A stretch of 64,000 nt of DNA from Peptoniphilus phoceensis (GTDB taxonomy: Bacteria > Bacillota > Clostridia > Tissierellales > Peptoniphilaceae), in assembly GCF_001517665.2 (NCBI RefSeq), contig NZ_LN999806.1:62001-126000 (forward strand), in the 5' to 3' direction. A program made the position numbers and the translations under genes. Every line of letters begins with the position of its first letter. The first letter of the stretch is position 1. Under the pieces are notes generated by a model. The model was not told where the DNA came from and did no database searches. It saw nothing but the letters and a program-made list of their open reading frames with translations. Positions 37,481 through 45,899 of the stretch are shown one piece after another.

Positions 37481-38743
37481 TTAATCTTCTTCTTTAGATA
37501 GGATCATCTTAGAACCCATAGCAATTAAAATAATACCTGCAATAGAAGAAATAATAAGAGTTATATCACCAGTTTTTGGCATATCTTTCCTTCCCTTAAA
37601 AGGTGGCTTATTGCCAACATTATCATTTGGTACTGATGGTTTTTCTTCCTTTTTATTTTCAATTTTAAGAGTGCCTTTGTCATAAGACTCTTCATTTATT
37701 TCAAAAGGAAATTTTTTGTTACTTTTAATATATCCTTCAGGAGCTTCTGTTTCCCAAAGAACATAACTTCCCTTATCAAGATCAGTGATGACAAATCTGC
37801 CATCTGCGCCAGATTTTACTATATAAAACTTTCCATTTTTAAGTACAGGTTTTTCTTGGTTTCCTATTCTTTCATAAACCTTAAATTCTGCACCTTCAAG
37901 AGAAATTCCATTCTCATCAGTTTTTATAAATTTGACGCCATATTTTGGCTTTTCTTCTTTTACATTTACTACTTTTATTCTTTTTCCTTCTTTTGAATAA
38001 ATTTCAAAAGAATTATCTTTCTCTACAATCTTATATCCGTCAAGAGCTTCAACTTCTCTAAAAACATATTTTCCCTTTGGAAGATTTTTTACAACAATCT
38101 TACCATTGGAATCAGTATAAAGAATGTTTTTGCTTCCCTTAGGGTCATAAACATTACCCCTTAAAGGAACTTCTTCATAAGACCTATCAAAAACTCTATA
38201 TAGTCTAAATCCAACACCATTTAGTCTATCTCCCTTATCAGAAACCTTTAAAAGTTCTACAGTTTCTGGTGGAGTTGGCGGGTTGTCAGGAGTCTCATAT
38301 TCATACTTAGGTAAAACAACAAAATCTTTCTTTTCTGATAAATTCATAAGAATTAAAAAAGATTCAACTTTAGGAGATTTCCCCTTGTCAACTTCTTTAA
38401 CAAGATAAGTGCCGTTATTTAGTGTGATATTGACAATGCCTGCATCCTTTTCCTTATCATAAACAGTAGGATTTGTTACTATATAAGAATATGCCTTTTT
38501 GAGTTCAGAATCTGATCTATTATTTAATTCAGATAAAAGTTTTTGCTCATCATTAGGATAAGAATTACTTATTTTATATACTTCAAAAACTCTTCCACTA
38601 ACATCTTGCATATTATTAGATACGGGAACCTTAATAGTTACAGTTCCCGTATCATTGTTTGCAAATACATTAGATAAAAAAAGTACTTGGAGGAATATAA
38701 ACGCAAATAGCGCAATAGATATTTGTTTAGTTTTATTTTTCAT
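37481..38743 (-). CDS. Minor (basal-type) Cna-B pilin with MPKTG signal
   Basis: This is a 420-residue secreted pilin. A signal peptide ends near residue 29 (LSNVFANN). After a first beta domain come two Cna-B modules, roughly 160-255 (LLKVSDKGDRLNGVGFRLYR to the REVEALDGYK end) and 260-350 (GVKFIKTDENGISLEGAEFK to WETEAPEGYI). A proline-containing linker leads to MPKTG near 388, then a hydrophobic span and a short charged tail. Small pilins of this plan usually form the wall-anchored base. The methionine in place of leucine in the signal differs from the IPQTG of the backbone. It lies 78 bases downstream of the backbone gene with no terminator visible between them. Confidence 0.88.
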   Translation of the reverse strand: MKNKTKQISIALFAFIFLQVLFLSNVFANNDTGTVTIKVPVSNNMQDVSGRVFEVYKISNSYPNDEQKLLSELNNRSDSELKKAYSYIVTNPTVYDKEKDAGIVNITLNNGTYLVKEVDKGKSPKVESFLILMNLSEKKDFVVLPKYEYETPDNPPTPPETVELLKVSDKGDRLNGVGFRLYRVFDRSYEEVPLRGNVYDPKGSKNILYTDSNGKIVVKNLPKGKYVFREVEALDGYKIVEKDNSFEIYSKEGKRIKVVNVKEEKPKYGVKFIKTDENGISLEGAEFKVYERIGNQEKPVLKNGKFYIVKSGADGRFVITDLDKGSYVLWETEAPEGYIKSNKKFPFEINEESYDKGTLKIENKKEEKPSVPNDNVGNKPPFKGRKDMPKTGDITLIISSIAGIILIAMGSKMILSKEED

Positions 38744-38821
38744 AATTCCTCCTTATATTAATTTACCAATTTCTTTACCTTAATAATTAATAATTCAAAT
38801 TGTACTTGAGTTAAAAACTAA

Positions 38822-40930
38822 TTAGTTTTCTTCAACTCTGTTTTTCTTCATTGCAATTACAGCTCCACTCATAAGAGCGATACCTGCTACTGCAAAGATA
38901 GCTGTACCAATACCACCAGTTTGTGGAATAGTAACTTTCTTGTTGACTACTTTTTGTCCGTAGTGTTGAGTTTCGCCATCTTGTAATTCTTTTTCATATT
39001 TGAATTCAGTTGTTTCTCCAGCGTAAGTTCCTGCTGCAACATTAAATTCAACATCGCCTTGAAGTTTTGCAAATCCTTCTGGTGCCTTAGTTTCTTCTAA
39101 ATACCATTTTCCTGCATTTAGTCCAGTAATTTCAAATTTACCATCAGCATCAGAGATAAGTCTTACAACGTTAGCATCTGTTTTATTATCAACTAATTCA
39201 TATTGACCAGCTGCTTCTCTAAATGCTTTGTTATAAGCTTCTTGTGCTACTCTTACTTGTTCAATAGCTGCAGTTCCTTTTTCGCCTTTTTGTTCTTCAG
39301 CAGTAAGTGCATTGTATGCAGTTACTTTTTCATCTAATGTAGCTTTTGCTGCTGCTACAGCTGCTTTGTCTTTTGCGATTTCTGTATCAGCTTTGTAAGC
39401 TAAATATTTTCCATTTCCATCTTTAACAAGGAATTCTGCTCCTGCAAGTCTTTCGTCTTGTCCGTCAACCTTAACAAATCTCTTACCATAAGTTACAACT
39501 TTTGGTTCAGATGGGTTAAGTGGCTTTGGATTGTCGTTGTCTTTGTTATTCTTAATTACAACAACGCCGTTTTCAAAAGATACATATTCAGGTTCATATC
39601 CTGAAACTCTTTCCTTTACTACATAAGTTTTATTATCATCAAGTCCAGTAAATGTATGGTTAAATGAATTAGCTGCATCATTTTCATTATATCTCTTTGT
39701 TACAGAGTCAACTTCTTTTAAAGTTTCTCCATCTTTTTCATAAAGAGTATAAACAACTACTGCTGTCTTATCAGCTTCAGTTACTGTTTGATCTCCGTCA
39801 GCCCAAGATTTTTCAACCTTGATTTCTTTGTTATTAGGTTGTCCTTCTTTAGGTGTGCTTTCAGGTCTTCCTTTGTGACCATAGTCAAGTGCAACATCAT
39901 TTGTTTCAGGTTTTTCTACTTCTGCTTTACCGTTAAGAGTTGCAGAGTATTCAAATCTAATTGTAACTTCTTGAGTCTTAGCTGCTGCTGCTATTTTGTT
40001 AAGACCAGTTTCAGTGAATTTTACAGTGTATCCTCTAGAATCTTCTTCTACAGTGTAATCACCATCTGCTAGTGCATTTTCTCCAGTCATTTGAGCTGAA
40101 GTAACTTTTAATGTTCCCTTATTGTAAGTAAGACCATCAGACATAGCATCTGTCCATTTTAATAGTTTGTAGTCAGCTTGTTTAGGAACTTTAGTTTCTA
40201 CTTGGTATTCAACTACATCGCCAACTTTACGATCAACTGTATCTTTAGTTCTTTGGTTGTCGTCAAGTTTGATATCTGTATCAGTTGCACCTTTTGTATC
40301 TTCTTTAAAGTTCTTGTCAATTTTAGGTGCGTCTTCAGTGTTCTTTGGATAAACGTGTGCGTTTTCAATAACACCAGTTTCATTTACCATTGGAAGTGTT
40401 AGGTAAACTGGAACTGCATACATACCAGTTAAAGTTTTTCCATCTTCTCCCTTGTAAGTAGATTTTTCTTTTACTTCAAGGATTCTGTAATTACCTTTTT
40501 CTAGTTTGCTTGTGTCAAAGTTTACGCCATCATCAGTTGTTAATTTACCATAAGCTTCATCAATGTTTGCAGCTTTTGTGCCGTCTTCTTTAACATATTC
40601 CCAGTTTTCGTCTGCTTTTTCATCGTCAGCGTTAACTAGTGGAGATACTTGTTTTTGCCAAACAAAATATACTCCTGCGATTTGTTTTTGACCTGCACCA
40701 AAGTATGCATCCATGTTTTGGATTTGGTTACCATCATACTTTGTTCCGTCAATTCCTACTTGCTTACCATCTTTGCCGAATTTTTCAGCATTGTCTGATG
40801 TCAATAACATTTTGTGAACAGTAACAGAATTAGTTTCTTGTCCTTCTGCAGCAAGTGCGCTAAAAGGCATAACTAAAATCCCCATAACCATTACAAAAGC
40901 CATTAACAATGAGATTAGTCTTTTGTTCAT
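38822..40930 (-). CDS. Major backbone pilin (SpaA/FctA type) with IPQTG signal
   Basis: This is a 702-residue pilus shaft subunit. It has a signal peptide to about residue 27 (AFSALAAEG). An N-terminal domain ends in VYPKN near 194-197, the pilin motif whose lysine takes part in polymerisation. Middle Cna-B-type domains include the GRPESTPKEGQPNNKEIKVE junction and a C-terminal domain with KRFVKVDGQDERLAGAEF and the E-box YLEETKAPEGF near 610. The C-terminus has IPQTG near 668, a hydrophobic span and a short charged tail. An unusual Ala/Glu/Lys-rich helical insert (about 530-575) interrupts the last Cna-B fold, as in some FctA-like pilins. It is first in the operon, behind a clear promoter and a GGAGAGAGAG ribosome site. 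Confidence 0.93.
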   Translation of the reverse strand: MNKRLISLLMAFVMVMGILVMPFSALAAEGQETNSVTVHKMLLTSDNAEKFGKDGKQVGIDGTKYDGNQIQNMDAYFGAGQKQIAGVYFVWQKQVSPLVNADDEKADENWEYVKEDGTKAANIDEAYGKLTTDDGVNFDTSKLEKGNYRILEVKEKSTYKGEDGKTLTGMYAVPVYLTLPMVNETGVIENAHVYPKNTEDAPKIDKNFKEDTKGATDTDIKLDDNQRTKDTVDRKVGDVVEYQVETKVPKQADYKLLKWTDAMSDGLTYNKGTLKVTSAQMTGENALADGDYTVEEDSRGYTVKFTETGLNKIAAAAKTQEVTIRFEYSATLNGKAEVEKPETNDVALDYGHKGRPESTPKEGQPNNKEIKVEKSWADGDQTVTEADKTAVVVYTLYEKDGETLKEVDSVTKRYNENDAANSFNHTFTGLDDNKTYVVKERVSGYEPEYVSFENGVVVIKNNKDNDNPKPLNPSEPKVVTYGKRFVKVDGQDERLAGAEFLVKDGNGKYLAYKADTEIAKDKAAVAAAKATLDEKVTAYNALTAEEQKGEKGTAAIEQVRVAQEAYNKAFREAAGQYELVDNKTDANVVRLISDADGKFEITGLNAGKWYLEETKAPEGFAKLQGDVEFNVAAGTYAGETTEFKYEKELQDGETQHYGQKVVNKKVTIPQTGGIGTAIFAVAGIALMSGAVIAMKKNRVEEN

Positions 40931-41012
40931 ATCTCTCTCTCCTTTTATAATATTTAGAGGGGTTTTTCTTGAAAATGATTTCTGCTAAAGTTTACTCCCT
41001 CTATACAGAATA

Positions 41013-41041
41013 ATCATACCCCTTTGTGATGAGATTTGCAA
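41013..41041 (-). promoter_or_regulatory. Promoter of the pilus operon
   Basis: On the minus strand TTGCAA (41041-41036) and TATGAT (41018-41013) are 17 bases apart. The leader is about 75 bases and contains complementary arms CCCTCTA (40997-41003) and TAGAGGG (40955-40961), which could fold the leader just upstream of the ribosome site. Confidence 0.65.
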
Positions 41042-41659
41042 TAGTTTTTTAATAAAAGTATTCGTTTTTTTATATGGGTCTGGCTAAAAAATCCTCTTGA
41101 AAACTAAAATTGTATTTATAAAATACAATTATTCACGGAGAGTAACGGGCAGACTATTCGGATTTAGTCTACATTATTAATTTTTATTTATGTTTATTTT
41201 TGACCAAGTTTTACTTTCCTTTCTATTTAATAATTTTTATCTTTCTTAAATATAGTAAATATAAGGTTTTCCCCTTTCACGTTTATAAAATTTAATATTT
41301 TGCAATTTTATTCTATAGCTTTTTTCTATAGATGTTTTCTTTTTCTTCTATAGCTTGAAATTCAGGCTCTCATGCTTTTTTAGAAATTAATATTTTTATT
41401 TTTTTATAAAAAATTTTTAATATTTTTTTCTATTTTTTTATTTATTTTGCAATTTATGTAATATTGGATTAATAATTCTTTTATTTTTAAGATAATCTGT
41501 CTTTTAATCTTTTCTTTTCTAAGCTTTATATTTTTAAAATTCTTTCTATATATATAGCCTAAAAAATACAATAGTTTTTTTAATCGAATTTTTAAAATAA
41601 ATTTAATTTTTACTTTGCAATCCTTTACCAATTTTTGATTTTATTTTTACTTAAAAGAG
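41042..41659. other. Long gene-free region upstream of the pilus operon
   Basis: This region is very AT-rich. A perfect 10-base hairpin with a 3-base loop (AATTGTATTT with AAATACAATT, 41108-41130) and a 6-base one (AGACTA with TAGTCT, 41151-41170) flank a short GC-richer patch. CTATAG occurs three times (41313, 41326, 41348). A 75-codon frame on the minus strand (41404-41631) is nearly all Lys, Ile, Asn and Leu and lacks a convincing ribosome site, so I do not call it. The hairpins may be regulatory for the operon or remnants of a repeat. Confidence 0.5.
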
Positions 41660-41698
41660 CAATAAAAAATGCACTGTTTTAATAACAATGCATTTTCC
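41660..41698 (-). terminator. Terminator of the MacAB-like operon
   Basis: AAAATGCA (41666-41673) pairs with TGCATTTT (41689-41696), and the stem continues as TGTT with AACA around a 5-base loop. On the minus strand the stem ends in a T-run (complement of 41664-41669). Confidence 0.75.
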
Positions 41699-41779
41699 TT
41701 CTATTATATTGTGTTTTTAATTCGTATTAATTATATTTATTTTATGTCAATTCTCCATATAATTTTAAAGTCCAAAATT

Positions 41780-43033
41780 CTATTCGTATCTCAAGGCTTC
41801 TATTGGGTCTAGTTTTGCTGCCTTGTTGGCTGGATAATAGCCAAAGAAAATTCCTATTAGCATAGAGAAACCTACGGCAACTACAATTGATCCTATTGAA
41901 GGGAAGGTCTGTGCCTTTAAGAGATTCGAGCCCACAAGTCCTATTATTGTACCAAGGATAATACCAAAGATTCCACCAATTATGCAAATTATAACTGATT
42001 CGATTATAAATTGTTTTCGGATATCTCCTCTTGTCGCTCCCAGTGCCTTTCTTATTCCAATTTCTTTTGTTCTTTCTGTTACAGAAACTAGAAGTATATT
42101 CATTACTCCAATTCCTCCAACTAAAAGGGATATGGCAGCAATTGCTCCTATGGCTATTTGGATTGAGCCCATAGCATTATTCATCTGTGATATTTCGCTT
42201 TTGGCTGAATAATAGGCTGCTTCTGCACGAGGATTGTTGGAATAAAATTTTTCATTTATTTCATTGCAAATTGCCTCTGCATCTTCTTCTATGGTATCTG
42301 GATTTGTCAGTGTCATTGCCAAGTCGTAGTATACAGTTCTCGGTTCTGTCAAAAGTTCTCTATCTCCAGTTGTCCTTGGAATATAGATAGTTGAGCTAGA
42401 TCCATTTAGGGACTGACCCATGACTTGCATCTCTTCGTATTCATAGATGCCAATTATTGTGGCAACAATTAGTTTTCCATTTGTTTCGATTTTTACTTCT
42501 TTACCTAAAACCTCTGGTGCCGATGTTTTATAAATTTCGTCTAGGACTTTATCAGATATTACTGCAACGAGTTTGCCACGAGCTATGTCTTCGTCTTTTA
42601 AAAATCTTCCAGAAATCATTTTTAATTTAAATATATTTTTTTCTCCAGGAGATGTAGCAGTTATAGAAACTGTTTCCTTGTTTCTTCCTTCTTTTACATA
42701 GCCTTGTCCACCTTCTCCGTGATAGATAAGTTCATCTATTCTCTTGCCTTTTTGTGACTCAAGATAATTTATTATGTTTTCTGTAAAGTAATCATTTTCA
42801 CTCAACTCGCCACCATCGTAATCTGCATTTTTTGGTTTGACATACATTTGGACTGCTGTGTTGGCAATGGAGTCAAAGGCCTTGTTGACAGATTTTGTGA
42901 GAGAATCTCCTATTGTCGTGATCCCAATAACTGATCCTATGCCGATTATTATGCCTAGCATAGTCAAAAAGGATCTCAGTTTATTTGACCTAAGTCCCTC
43001 TAGGGAGAGTTTTATTGTTTCTAATAAATCCAT
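41780..43033 (-). CDS. MacB-like ABC transporter permease
   Basis: This is a 417-residue membrane subunit of the MacB/FtsX type. One N-terminal span (about 20-45, SFLTMLGIIIGIGSVIGIT) is followed by a large extracellular domain of about 230 residues. Three C-terminal spans then surround the family stretch MNILLVSVTERTKEIGIRKALGAT. Such systems use a mechanotransmission cycle to move peptides, lipids or drugs outward rather than through a pore. The ATG overlaps the ATPase stop, and the adaptor gene lies upstream, so the three form one unit. A substrate cannot be named; no bacteriocin or sensor gene is adjacent. Confidence 0.93.
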   Translation of the reverse strand: MDLLETIKLSLEGLRSNKLRSFLTMLGIIIGIGSVIGITTIGDSLTKSVNKAFDSIANTAVQMYVKPKNADYDGGELSENDYFTENIINYLESQKGKRIDELIYHGEGGQGYVKEGRNKETVSITATSPGEKNIFKLKMISGRFLKDEDIARGKLVAVISDKVLDEIYKTSAPEVLGKEVKIETNGKLIVATIIGIYEYEEMQVMGQSLNGSSSTIYIPRTTGDRELLTEPRTVYYDLAMTLTNPDTIEEDAEAICNEINEKFYSNNPRAEAAYYSAKSEISQMNNAMGSIQIAIGAIAAISLLVGGIGVMNILLVSVTERTKEIGIRKALGATRGDIRKQFIIESVIICIIGGIFGIILGTIIGLVGSNLLKAQTFPSIGSIVVAVGFSMLIGIFFGYYPANKAAKLDPIEALRYE

Positions 43034-43716
43034 TAAATCTCCTCCAAAAGTCCATCAGTCATCTTGTAAATTCTGCCAGCTTCTTCTGCCAATTCCATGT
43101 TGTGAGTTATGATTATTATTGTTCTCTTTTCTTCTTTGTTTAGCTTGTGAAATAAATCCATGACATTTCTGCCAGTTTTGGAATCAAGGGCTCCTGTTGG
43201 TTCGTCTGCCAAGATTATGTCTGGGTTATTTGCCATGGATCTTGCTATGGCAACTCTTTGTTTTTGTCCACCAGATAGTTCGTTGGGCAAGTGGTCCATT
43301 CTGTCTTTCATCTCAACTATTTCAAGAAGTTTTTCTGCTCTTTCTGTTCTTTCTTTTTTTGAAACTCCTGCATAAGTCATGGGAAGTTCCACGTTTTTTA
43401 GGGCATTGGATCTTGGGATTAGGTTAAAGTTTTGAAAGACAAAGCCAATTTTTTTGGATCTGTAGGCAGAAAGTTCGCTGTCCTTTAATTTTGATATGTC
43501 CACTCCATTTAATTCATAATATCCAGAAGTTTGTCTGTCCAAAAGCCCAATGATGTTCATAAGTGTTGATTTTCCAGAACCCGACTGACCTACAACTGAT
43601 ACAAAATCGCCGTCATTTACATCAAAGTTTATGCCATGAAGGATTTCAAGTTCATTTTCTTTTCCTATATTAAAGGACTTTTTTATGCCCTCCATTTTTA
43701 TTAGATTATTGGTCAT
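43033..43716 (-). CDS. ABC transporter ATPase, MacB/LolD type
   Basis: This is the ATP-hydrolysing subunit of the MacAB-like exporter. Walker A is GQSGSGKST, the Q-loop segment is GFVFQNFNLIPR, the signature is LSGGQKQRVA and Walker B is IILADEPTGALDS, followed by the H-loop IITHN. I choose ATG 43716 because AAGGAT lies just before it. That start overlaps the end of the adaptor gene by 11 bases, whereas the longer frame from 43749 would overlap far more and has no ribosome site. The resulting length is 227 residues, normal for the group. Confidence 0.94.
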   Translation of the reverse strand: MTNNLIKMEGIKKSFNIGKENELEILHGINFDVNDGDFVSVVGQSGSGKSTLMNIIGLLDRQTSGYYELNGVDISKLKDSELSAYRSKKIGFVFQNFNLIPRSNALKNVELPMTYAGVSKKERTERAEKLLEIVEMKDRMDHLPNELSGGQKQRVAIARSMANNPDIILADEPTGALDSKTGRNVMDLFHKLNKEEKRTIIIITHNMELAEEAGRIYKMTDGLLEEI

Positions 43717-45718
43717 TTTTATCCTTCTCTTTATTCTCTGTATTTTCAAGAATTTTTACCTGACTGCCTTCTCCATAACCAGCTGATGTGGATAGTACTT
43801 TTGATCCTTCTTTTAGGTCCTTTGACTTTATGGCAGTTTCGGCATCATTTTCTAGTCCTCTTGTGACTTCAACTTTTTCGATTTGATAGTTATCCTTGCC
43901 AGCTTCTTTTAGGGCTAGGACATAGGATTTTCCATCTCTATCAAAGATGGCTTCACTTGGGACTTTGAAGGTATCTTTTTCTTCGCTAATGATATATTTT
44001 ACTCTTAGGCTCATGCCTGGAGAGAATTTTTCTTCCTGACCTTCTTCTATTTCTATGACAGTCTTGTAAAGGACTTCGCCAGTTTTGTTTTCTTGGGAGG
44101 CTTCCATTGGCACTGGGTCTATGGAAATTACTTTTCCCTTGTAAACTTCTCCCACAATGGAATCTGATGTAATTTCAACTTGTGTTCCCACGCTTATAGA
44201 ATTTTTGTCATATTCTTTTACTTGAGATTCTATTCTCAGGCTTTCTACTGTTTCGATTTTGGCAAGGGCAGCTGTTGGAACTTGTCCTTCTTTGGCATTT
44301 ACTTCTGTTATTGTTCCGTCTGCTGGTGCTTTTATCAAAACTTTTTCCAATTCTTCTGTTAGGTTTTCGATTTCCACGCTGTCTAAGTTATTTGCACTTG
44401 CCTTGGCTGTCTTTAAGTTGTCTTGAAGTCCAGAGATTTCATTTTCCACTTGAGTTTTTGTGGATTCAAGGTTCTTCTTGGCATTTTCATAATTATTTTT
44501 TGCAGTGTCAAGATTTTGTGCAAGAGTCTTTAATTCGTCATCACGAGATTTTTGTGCCTTTAAGACCTTATCTGCATCTGCGTAGATGTCTTCTTTTGCC
44601 TTATCCACTTCGAGTTTTGTGGAGTCAACTTGTTTTCTTTGTCCTTCCAATTCTTTTTCTATGGCGTCAGCTTCAGATTCGTATTTTTGTTCATCTGCTT
44701 TGGCAGTGGCAAGGTCTTCAGAAATTCTATTTACTTCAAGTTCTATTTCTGTTTGTTCTCTTGTGAGATCTTTTATGTCTTCTTTTAGATTCTTTATGTC
44801 TTCTTCTAGCTTCTCTATTTCTTCTTTTATTTTTTCTGGATCAACATTTTCATTCTTATCAGCTGTTTTTCCTCCAGTAGGCATTGAAATTTGCCCTTGT
44901 TTTTCTGCTATTTGGGACTGTTTTTCACTAATTTCAATGCCTATTTCAGTCAAATCTCTCTTGGCATTATCCAATTGATTTTGAAGATAATTTTTTTGCC
45001 TTGAAGAACTTATGGCAAGGGCTCTATTTTCAGCAACTTTATTTCTATTAGAATCCATATCTTCTTGTAACTGCTTGTATTTTAAGTCTGTCGCTTCTTC
45101 TTGATAAGCTAGGTTTTCCCTTGTGTTTCTCTCTGCAACAATGCCTTGATTGTATCTTTCGTCAATACTTCTCTTAAAATCATCGTAGGATTTTTGTGCT
45201 GCAAGATATTGGTCCATTGCTTGAGTCAAACTTGTTTCAGCAGCAACTATTGCGGGGTTTTTGCCAGAGTTTTTTCCACTTACTGCTTCAGATAATCTCT
45301 TTTTGGCAGCAGATATTTGTGCAGAGACATTTTTGTCTGTGGCTTCCTTTTGTGCCTTTCTAGCCTTTAGCTGTTGCTCAAGACTTGATGAATCAAGTTT
45401 TGCTATGACATCGCCTTTCTTAACTTTGTCGCCCACTTTTACATTTACTTCTGTAACTGGCAAAGTCTTTTCAGAAAAAACTTCCACAGAATTTGATGGC
45501 ACGACTTTTCCCTTTTCACTCACTGAGTTTGTCAAATCGCCCTTAGTTAGGCTTACAACTTGATTTTTGGAAATCCCCTCAGCATCTTTTCCAGATATTT
45601 TCGCAAAAATTGGCTTTAATATCAAGAAAAGGAGCAGTGCTAAGATAAGTCCTGCAATTATTTTATTTCTTTTATTTTTTAAAATTAAGTTTTTCGTACT
45701 TATGTAAAAATTTTTCAT
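43706..45718 (-). CDS. HlyD/MacA-type membrane-fusion adaptor with long coiled coil
   Basis: This is the extracellular adaptor of the exporter. It has an N-terminal span (about 16-35) and a biotinyl-lipoyl half-motif with VKVGDKVKKGDVIAKLDSSS near 95. A very long helical hairpin follows from about 105 to 450, rich in Glu, Lys, Gln and Asn. The second lipoyl half is VLIKAPADGTITEVNAKEGQ near 465, and a beta-barrel and a C-terminal domain complete the protein. At about 670 residues it is much longer than usual MacA proteins (around 370), the excess being the coiled coil. ATG 45718 is chosen because GGAGGTAGAT precedes it, whereas the ATG four codons earlier overlaps that site. In a Gram-positive cell there is no TolC, so the long hairpin may reach into the wall; that is inference. 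Confidence 0.9.
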   Translation of the reverse strand: MKNFYISTKNLILKNKRNKIIAGLILALLLFLILKPIFAKISGKDAEGISKNQVVSLTKGDLTNSVSEKGKVVPSNSVEVFSEKTLPVTEVNVKVGDKVKKGDVIAKLDSSSLEQQLKARKAQKEATDKNVSAQISAAKKRLSEAVSGKNSGKNPAIVAAETSLTQAMDQYLAAQKSYDDFKRSIDERYNQGIVAERNTRENLAYQEEATDLKYKQLQEDMDSNRNKVAENRALAISSSRQKNYLQNQLDNAKRDLTEIGIEISEKQSQIAEKQGQISMPTGGKTADKNENVDPEKIKEEIEKLEEDIKNLKEDIKDLTREQTEIELEVNRISEDLATAKADEQKYESEADAIEKELEGQRKQVDSTKLEVDKAKEDIYADADKVLKAQKSRDDELKTLAQNLDTAKNNYENAKKNLESTKTQVENEISGLQDNLKTAKASANNLDSVEIENLTEELEKVLIKAPADGTITEVNAKEGQVPTAALAKIETVESLRIESQVKEYDKNSISVGTQVEITSDSIVGEVYKGKVISIDPVPMEASQENKTGEVLYKTVIEIEEGQEEKFSPGMSLRVKYIISEEKDTFKVPSEAIFDRDGKSYVLALKEAGKDNYQIEKVEVTRGLENDAETAIKSKDLKEGSKVLSTSAGYGEGSQVKILENTENKEKDKNDQ

Positions 45719-45899
45719 ATCTACCTCCAAGCATCATTATATAGTAAATTTCTCACAAATTACAATAGAAAAGACTTGTATAAATCCTTAAAAATATATT
45801 AAAAAATCCTTAAATTCTCTTGTAAGCTTTAGCTCATTAATTATACAATATAAGTTATAAAGATAAAATTAAGCTATAATAATTTTGGGGGGGATTAGA

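Noticed and set aside
41404-41631. 75-codon minus-strand frame made mostly of Lys, Ile, Asn and Leu
   Set aside because: Composition is that of AT-rich noncoding DNA and no ribosome site or neighbour supports it.
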